Shown here one piece after another: positions 56,848 through 64,000 of a stretch of DNA of 64,000 nt. The stretch spans positions 22,218,820 to 22,282,819 of the forward strand of contig NC_061798.1 of assembly GCF_021462225.1 (NCBI RefSeq), in the 5' to 3' direction. Each line of letters begins with the position of its first letter. Positions within the stretch are counted from its first letter, which is position 1. The translations under genes and the position numbers were made by a program. The notes beneath the pieces are model-generated. The model had not been told where the DNA came from. It was given only the letters and a program-made list of their open reading frames with translations, and did not search any database. This stretch comes from Girardinichthys multiradiatus (taxonomy: Eukaryota; Chordata; Actinopteri; Cyprinodontiformes; Goodeidae).

Positions 56848-57168
56848 GGTGTGTGTGTGTGTGTGTGTGTTCTTGTACTTGTTGCTGAGTGAGAACCATT
56901 TTTTTAAGTGAGGACATTTTGACAAAGTGAGGACATTTTCCTGGTCCTCACTTTTTCAAATTCCATACTTGGGACAGGGGTTAGGTTTAGGACTAGGGTA
57001 TGAATTGAGTTATTGTTAGGGTTAGGGTGAGGTATTAACTGGTTAGGGTTAGGGTTAGTGTTAGGGTCAGGATTAGGCACTAAAAATCAAGGAAAATGAA
57101 TGGAAGTCAATGGAAGTAACTGAAAAGTCCTCATAAAGATAGTAAAACAGAGATGTGTGTGTGTGTGC
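56848..57168. repeat. GT-bounded repeat with TTAGGG-rich centre
   Basis: The block is bordered by (GT)n tracts at 56849-56870 and 57154-57167. It contains AAGTGAGGACATTTT twice in tandem (about 56906-56940), an inverted partner GGTCCTCACTTTTT, and at 56981-57078 many TTAGGG or near-TTAGGG hexamers (for example GGTTAGGGTTAGGGTTAG). It looks like a fish interspersed repeat with telomere-like content rather than a telomere. Confidence 0.7.
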
Positions 57169-57860
57169 TGATCTCTTTTTTATTTTTTATTTTGCAGGCC
57201 TTTATCTTTCTTATTTTTTGAAAGAGACCTGATAGGAAATGGGGAAAGAGAGTGGGGGGAGATATACAGCTGGGACTCGAACGTGTGAAGAGCTGCATTA
57301 AGGACTAAGGCCTCCTTACATGGGTTGTGCGCTGTAGCCCTGCATCACCATCACACCCCATGCGCTGAGCTCTTTAATCAAGGTCCCTGCACATATTCCA
57401 TCTCAACTTCAAAATTTCACTTATATTACTGTTTGAGTTTTATTTGTAGTTTGGGCTATTATGTCTGGTACTGTCGATGTATTTCTACTGAAATCTCCAA
57501 AATTTTACTGTCTTCTTCAAATGTTTAAGGCTTTAACACTTTAAAACAGTAAGTGTTTGCAAAAACGACTCCACATGTATTTGTTTCCCTGAGTTTGAAA
57601 AATATTATTCTAGTCTAATTGAGAATTAAGAAGTTGCGACAACCATGCTGGGGCAGTTGGTGGCGATGAAGTTGATGTTAGTGCATATATGAAATAAAGA
57701 AGAAGAACATTCTTAGCATCCGGATTCAACTGTCCTTATCTAGAACCTTTAAGCTTGTAGTATGAGATGCATTGCTACCACCTTGGTGTGATTTACGATG
57801 CCATGCAAGAACATTCGCATGCCATGACATTTACAATGTTCCTTCATCATGTGGACAAAA
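57169..57860. other. Intergenic DNA, nothing recognised
   Basis: No gene or mobile element was identified. Confidence 0.45.
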
Positions 57861-57864
57861 GAAC

Positions 57865-58640
57865 ACATCAGACAGGTCTGGGATAAAGCTGTGAAGAAGT
57901 TTAAGGCTTGGGTTATAAAAACGTTTCCCAAGCTTTGAACATCTCACAGAGCACTGTTCAATTCATGTCCAACAATGTAAAGAGGATAGCAAAACTGCAA
58001 ACCTACAAGAGGTAAATGATTACTCTAGAGGAGATGCAGAGATTCACAGCTCAGGTGGGAGGGGACATGATAGCCCAAAGTCATTCACTCCACTGGCCTT
58101 CATGAAAGCATGACAATATCAGAAACTATGCTGAAAGGAAGCCATAAGATGCATTATTTGCAATTTAACAACACTAAATGTAGCAAAATACTGACAGAAT
58201 ATCATCCTGAATACACAATCTCAATGATGAAACACTTGCTGAAGTGTGGTGCATCAATGATACACCTGCTGAAGAATGCTCTTCTTCAATAGCTGATCAG
58301 GGTTGATGGGAAGATGGATGGAGAAAAAGACAGAGCAATCCTTGAAGAAAAGCTAGAGGCTGCATAAGACTTGAGAAAGGGACAGAGTTCCCACTTCCAG
58401 CAGGACAGAGACCCTAAACTTGCTACTAGAGTTACAATGGAATGGTTTGGATCAAAGCATACTCATTTGTTAGAGCAACCGAGTCAAAATCCAATTGGGA
58501 ATCCGTGGCAAGACTTGAACGCAGTTTTTACAGGGACTCTCCACCCAGTCTGACTGAGCTTGAGATGAGATTGGCAAAGAAAAATGGGCAAAGCTATCAC
58601 CCCTGGGAGGTAGTCACACAGCCAAAGTAAGCAGGGCATC
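57865..58640 (+). mobile_element. Tc1 element relic with decayed transposase
   Basis: Fragments in order on the plus strand match the common fish Tc1 transposase: CAGACAGGTCTGGGATAAAG (57870-57889), AAGCTTTGAACATCTCACAG (57930-57949), GGGTTGATGGGAAGATGGAT (58300-58319), then SHFQQDRDPKLATRVTMEWF (58387-58446; the second catalytic Asp position) and PSQNPIGNPWQDL, where the SPDLNPIENLW box has decayed and its Glu is lost. Several stops interrupt the frame. Ends were not located. Confidence 0.75.
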
Positions 58641-59748
58641 ACAGCTCAAGTATTTAGTGATATAGAGTCTGCGCTATGATACTGAAAAGTATGAACATTT
58701 ATTTGAGCATGACAACTTTGCTTGTATTCGGACCACTAAATGTACATTTAAGCCCAAAATTAGTAATTCTTTTGTGAGACAGCTGAACGTTACCTCTTAG
58801 TAAGTTAAAAAATAAATGTTTTTTTCTGAATTTGAATCCAATGTGTATTGAAGGGTACAATAAAAACATTTATTGACAAAAAACGTTTTAGATGAAGACA
58901 AGATTCACTTCTTTATGTTTTTCATTTGTTATTTTTTTTCATGGCATACAATTCTTTACAAATTTAAACATTATTTTATGTTTCCAATCAGTTATCTTAA
59001 GTTCTTGTCAAAAAGAAAAACTGCCAGAATAACATGATGAAGTACCTGAATCTGAAATCTAAATCAAGTGCTTTAAAATTTTATGCAAGTTAAGGAGAAA
59101 TAGTAAAGTGTAAAGGTACCAGCTTGCATATTGGTCAAATTCAATGTGCCCCCCTTTTTTAAAGTAATAGTGGTGAAGAACTGTCTTAGCAACTGACCAG
59201 CTTTGTATTTGTGATGAATTTCAAATCAATGGTTAATTTCAGTCTCCTCAGTAGATTTCAGGAACATAAAGCAATGCACTTACTTATTGCAACGTATCCT
59301 ACCGATGTCTTCCTTACTATATCCCCCGATTTCTGCAAGAAACAAATGCAAAACAACGTTCATGCACACCACAAACAACAGACAAAAATGCTTCAACCAT
59401 ATTATCTTTATTTTCCACACTGAAGGCCTCGAAGTTGTGAAATATTCTATAATATGGCCCAGATTGGAGTGGTGATACTAGCTGAAAGCCATCAAAAGAA
59501 CAGGATTGCTCCAGCTAAGACCTCAGCTGCTACACACATGAGGTGAAAGTTCAAAATCTTTGCACATTCTTGCCAAGACATTCCACAGACAAAACTAATC
59601 ATATTTCCTTTCAGAGCCCGGACCCAGCTGCAAAGCTCAAAAAAGTCATCCAACTAGCTCTCATGACGGATCTCCCTGTCCTGTTCACCTAATATAGAAA
59701 GGGAATCTCTGCTGGGTGTGTGCAATCATTATTATTGTACAGTGAAGT
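58641..59748. other. Intergenic DNA, nothing recognised
   Basis: AT-rich, no gene or repeat recognised apart from T-runs. Confidence 0.45.
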
Positions 59749-59949
59749 ATTGCACATATTTCTTTTTTTTTTTTGTAATTTTCTTTTTATTTCTTTTGTT
59801 GATAGTTTAACATGTCAAAGCAAACAAAAAAAAAACAAAAAAAAAACATGAGTGAGTAAATATAATTTTTTTTTTTAAAAGAACATATTAAAATGGAACA
59901 GAAAGCAATAGAGGCTTAGTTGACAACCAGATACCTTGGTACGAACACC

Positions 59950-61056
59950 TTACCGTGTCATAAAATAACAGATGTTCATGTGTGGCTCCCCCAGTCCCAC
60001 AGTCTCCAACATGAATCTCCACTGCCCAGATATCTTTTCTGGTGTGATGAAAAACCGCATAATGTTCTTCCAGCAAAACTCTCGCCATACATTTGATGCC
60101 GTGAAGGTCCACTGAAGTTGGCATATGTTTTCCCATGTGTCAGTTGAGATGAGTTCCTTTATCTCAGCCTCCCACTTCTTCTTGATGTAGTCAGTACTCC
60201 CTTGTTTTGAAAGCTGAATTCCATTGTACAATCTGGAAATCACTTTATTACACTGTCTCAGACTCATTAATGATCGGAAGACCACCAGAAATCCAACACT
60301 GCTATCACTCAAAGGTTGTTTCAGAATTTGTTTAAAATAATGTCTGACTTGAAGGTATCTATAGAAGTCGGCCTTTTCTAAACCATACTCAATTTGTAAA
60401 GCTTCAAAACTTTTAAATGACCGTTTGTGAAGAAATGAATTGTAGCATGTGAGGCCCCTAAAAGACCACCTCTTAAATCCGTCATCACTTTTATTGGGTT
60501 CAAAATCAGAATCGTAGCCACACCATCTCAACATTCTGGATGCGACTTCTAGTTTACATATTTTAATTACGTTTTTTAGGGGGTAAAATAGATAATCCAA
60601 TAGGGGGTCTTCTGAAGCCCTCAGTTCAGTCTGGAGTTTATCATCTGTCAAGAGGGCCATTATTGGAATACCCTTCACAGTGGTACCTTCCAATTCCTTC
60701 CAACCTGATGTGTAGGATGTTGAACCAATACAAACTAGTGGCCTCATCTGGGCAGCGTAATAGTAATCCCGTAGACATGGGAGGCCCATTCCCCCCTTTT
60801 CTTTCCTCAACTGTAGTGTTTTGTATTTGACCCTTTTCCCTTGCCATAGATATCTAGAAATTAGCCTATCCCAATCCTGAAATGTTTTGGGAGGTATTTT
60901 CAGTGGAAGGCATTGAAAATAATAGAGCATGCGTGGGAGAACATTTATTCGAATTGACTCTATATTAGAGCTCAAGTTCAGAAAGGGAATTATACTCCAC
61001 CTTTGGAGGTCAGATTTTATGCTTGCCATTAGTGGGCGATAATTAACCTCGAACAT
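59950..61056 (-). pseudogene. L1 ORF2 C-terminal part
   Basis: A 368-codon open frame continues the RT/thumb and C-terminal region of the same L1 copy: INVLPRMLYYFQCLPLKIPP and SRYLWQGKRVKYKTLQLRKE, then KGGMGLPCLRDYYYAAQM, the conserved GG(L/M)GLP segment of L1-like ORF2 proteins. It is separated from the RT fragment by a frameshift near 61060-61120. Despite the long open frame it lacks endonuclease and most of RT. Confidence 0.88.
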
Positions 61057-61123
61057 CTGAGTTATCTTTGTGTAGTTTAATCCCTAAATACCTAATATAG
61101 TCGCTACTCCAATTCCATTTATA

Positions 61124-61590
61124 TTAATTTTTCAGTTCTTTTGTTGGGTTAAAATTAAATTTTAGCACCTGAGTTTTATTTATATTAATATTATACCCAG
61201 AGTACTGACCATATTCTTCCAACATATTCATTAGTTTTTGGAGTGTTAGAGCAGGTTGTGTTAAGGCTATCAAAAGATAATCTGCGAACAAGGCTAATTT
61301 TTGCTCTCCATCTAAAGTCATTACTCCCTTTATGTCAGGTCTCTGTCGAATCCAGTGGGCCAAAGGTTCAATGAATAGGGCGAAGAGGAGCGGCGAAGCG
61401 CAGCATCCTTGTCTTGTTCCTCTATGCAGGCAAAAGGAGTATGTCAAGTCCCCATTGATTTTAATACGGGCTTTTGGTTTATCATATAGTGCTTCTAGTG
61501 TATTAATAATGGTATTATGGAAGTTAAATTTTTTGAGAACTTTATACAGAAAAACCCATCTCACCGAATCAAACGCCTTTTCTGCGTCCA
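61124..61590 (-). pseudogene. L1 reverse transcriptase fragment, catalytic Asp lost
   Basis: The fragment starts at [12 protein letters not shown] (RT motif with the first catalytic Asp) and includes [20 protein letters not shown]. The FADD box reads LFADYLLIA, so the second Asp is replaced by Tyr. It ends at a stop after KELKN, and the following ORF2 continues in another frame. Codons upstream of 61590 in this open frame come from the flanking host DNA, not from L1. Confidence 0.88.
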
Positions 61591-61603
61591 ATTGCACATA
61601 TTT

Positions 61604-64000
61604 AAAATTGAACACCCTCATGAGTTGAGCTCAGATTGTGGAGAACTTTGAGCTGAACTTTGCTGTTTTTTAGTTGTGGAATGTGCTCATCTTGATGGCA
61701 TTTAATTGCATTCTGATTGGGGGTGAATTAAAGACTTACACTGTGTTTTTTGGAGGCAAACTTTAAATATTTCACAGAGAAAAAGCAGCAGCCTTTTCCC
61801 TCAAGACATGCACTCAGTATCTGCCTACCAATATTGGTAATTTAGCAGCTAGTCTCTCTTTAAACTTGACTATCCCACCTTTGGCTTTACTTCATTATAA
61901 AGGTAATAACCGAAGTACTGTTTTGCTCGTTTTTTTTGTTTTTTTTTAGGTTGTTTGTTTATGGACGGAAGATGGCGTAAAGATGCGAAAGAAAACAGCA
62001 GCTTCGAATTTTTCTGTCCAACTATCATACCAACAATCATGACAACATCAAGAGCATCAAGAGCCACACTTTCTGTTGGCCAACGTGCTTAAACTAAGTC
62101 AGAACTTTAATAAATAGAAACACTGTGAAGGGAAAACTGCCTTTTGGCCAGAATTATTTATAGCTGACCTGAATTTATCAAGACAACCTTAACTTTCATT
62201 TTGGCTGTTCTGCACTGTTACTGTGGGGTTTTTGAATTTGCAACAACATTCAATTAAAATGAGCAATTATGCAATGTACAATATACTCTATTATACAATA
62301 GAGAGAGAATAAAATGTATGAATAAAATGTATGCTGTGCATTAACATAATCCATATACTCATGACCTATATATCTTTTTAAAGTAATCTCAGACAAATTA
62401 TACCAAATAAATGAGCACTACTTCAAGTTGGAGTTGTGAACTTAGTTCAGAAAAATTAAGTGGTGAGAACTGAATTTAGAACTAGTTCTTGTTAAGGAGG
62501 AACAGGCACAAGACCGCCCAAAAACATTCAAAGGACAGGCCATGAATGAGAGGCCAACTGAAGGGATGAATACAAAACTGTTTAATCTTTGATGTTTGAG
62601 GGATGTATGAGTCATGTTGATCTTTAGATGATTATGTGATGATTAAACTCACCTCAACAGACAGAGTAGTTGTGTAACCTAAGAACAAAGCAGCATGAAA
62701 CATCAACACACGCCCATTTATAAAGATCTGAGTCGATGACATAACTGACCCAACTTGTTGATGAAGCAGTGGGTGAAAAAACGGGGCTTGTGTGCAATTA
62801 CTTTATTAAGTGTATTACCGACATTGAGATGCTTCCAGGGTAAACAGGTTGAAGAACAAGGTTTTGGAAAACCCACATCAAAGGAATAGGTGTGTTACAA
62901 GACTAGAAAATTACAGTGTAGGGAAAAGACAACCAGTGTGACAGCTTGCTCTCCTGCCAAAGATCGTTCCTATGAACCTCCACAGAGAGGCTGTTGTTTG
63001 TTAAATCAGATCTGCTGTTACCCTCTAAGTCCAGATTTTGCTAAAACTGAATTACTGTATTATTTTTGGATTTAACAAATATTTTTAAATTTTTTGTCTG
63101 CTAACTACAAAAAGAGCAAGATGTCAGAGGAAGGTTTGTGACCCTGCAGCAGTGAGAACTAGATGCCTGGTAGCAGCAGGGGAAGGGTTTCAGACGCATT
63201 CTTTAAGCAGCCTCAGCCTTGCTTTTTTTTTTGTCTCTTTGGGAATGCAAAAGATATTTCAGTCAAGAGGGCTGGATCGAAAGCCTGTGGTTGCGTGGCT
63301 GAATTTCGGATAGCCTCCAATGTTCAAAGCCTTGAAATACATATGCCACACAATGTTAAAGCATTCCCTTTCACAATTTACAATACACAAACACAACACT
63401 TTATGCAGGCCCATGGTGATTATTTGCCCAGAGCTCTAGTTTCAGCTATTTCAGGTTGCTGGGGGCTGCTCTGTGATGCCGCCCCGCTAAGTGATTCTTG
63501 AACGTGTTAAACCACAAGGCCCTTACCCTCTACCTCAGGCTCAGTGAACAGAAAACACTGACTGTTTGGACTTCAAATATCCAACACAGATTGACCAGAA
63601 ATCAAAGACTACAAAGAGCAACTCATGCCGGTCTGAAAGAAAATAAACCATTTGGTATTTATATTGCTTTTATACACTAGCTTTTCTTTTCTTCATCGCT
63701 CTCCGTTCCCACATTTCAGCTTTTAAATGACTGAGGGAGGTCTGGTTCAGATACAACTGTAACCACCACTTACATTCACAAAACATAAATCACATTCTGT
63801 ACGAGATGAATTCTTGCAAGTAAGAACACCTGGAGTCGAAAAGGAGTCTCCAGATCATGTATTCATCGCATCACCTTCTCTGCACATACAGAGCATCAAC
63901 CTACTGTCTACAGCTCAGGTAGAAAAAAAGATAATGCACCAAATTCTAATTTTTCTAAAAAGTTATGAAAAACCTGAGCAGAATGGCTTCGCCATGAGGA
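61604..64000. other. Intergenic DNA, nothing recognised
   Basis: No gene, RNA or mobile element was identified with confidence. Open frames such as 63163-63501 have no domain and lack splice or conservation support that I can see. Distant exons of a neighbouring gene could be missed here. Confidence 0.4.

Larger units (their letters stand above)
59762..61590 (-). mobile_element. L1-type LINE, 5'-truncated, with perfect 13-bp target duplication
   Basis: The sequence ATTGCACATATTT is present at 59749-59761 and again at 61591-61603, a perfect 13-bp duplication. Between them, on the minus strand, lies the 3' half of an L1-type ORF2 followed by an AATAAA (about 59793-59788) and an A-tail next to the duplication. 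The 5' end was truncated inside the RT domain during insertion, the usual result for L1. Confidence 0.92.

Noticed and set aside
57001..57075. Chromosome end
   Set aside because: The TTAGGG units are interrupted, only about 100 bp long, and lie between unique sequence on both sides.
61591..61621. N-terminal extension of the L1 frame with an ATG
   Set aside because: These bases belong to the target duplication and host flank, not to L1.
63163..63501. 112-codon plus-strand frame near the right edge
   Set aside because: No domain, low-complexity Phe run from a T tract, and no splice or promoter context.
1..64000. CRISPR arrays, operons, riboswitches, tRNA or rRNA genes
   Set aside because: None seen; the sequence is vertebrate nuclear DNA and no cloverleaf or rRNA-like stretch was recognised by eye.

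Overview
The window is vertebrate, almost certainly teleost, nuclear DNA. It is intron-rich, AT-rich between genes, has vertebrate-type microsatellites, and is full of fish-style Tc1/mariner, hAT and LINE copies. Nothing bacterial or viral was recognised.

The only host gene I can support is axin2 (conductin), a negative-feedback scaffold of Wnt/beta-catenin signalling. It lies on the minus strand from the ATG at 27051 to the stop at 10315. I assembled ten coding exons by hand. They join in one open frame of 788 codons plus stop, covering the tankyrase-binding N-terminus, RGS domain, GSK3-binding segment, beta-catenin-binding helix, His-rich linker and C-terminal DIX domain. Nine of the introns I examined are coherent in frame; eight have GT donors and one (15083-15161) has a GC donor. 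The 3' UTR probably runs to a poly(A) signal at 9313-9318. Upstream (27.2-29.2 kb) there are six TCF/LEF-type motifs, as expected for a direct Wnt target.

Layout: 1-9.3 kb is intergenic and repeat-rich (a dead Tc1 element; a LINE with 12-bp target duplications that itself carries another insertion; further Tc1 relics). 9.3-27.1 kb is axin2 with its introns, one of which holds a Tc1 relic ending 15 bp from a splice donor. 27.1-29.5 kb is the presumed promoter and 5' UTR zone. 29.9-34.7 kb is a nested stack: an old Tc1 copy split by a hAT element, which is in turn split by a younger Tc1 copy and carries a small inverted-repeat element. 36.0-37.3 kb is a complete, apparently intact DD36E Tc1/mariner transposon with perfect 31-bp ends and an open 344-codon transposase. 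37.9-39.5 kb is a near-twin of the younger Tc1 in the stack. 40-64 kb is intergenic, with a Tc1 MITE, a 27-base G run, a second LINE copy with a perfect 12-bp duplication, more Tc1 relics, a TTAGGG-rich repeat, and an L1-type insertion with a perfect 13-bp duplication.

Axin2 is the regulated host gene; everything else that codes is transposon-derived. All reading was by eye. Exon borders rest on frame continuity, splice consensus and similarity to remembered vertebrate AXIN2. Repeat family names rest on end sequences, target duplications and transposase motifs, not on database searches.
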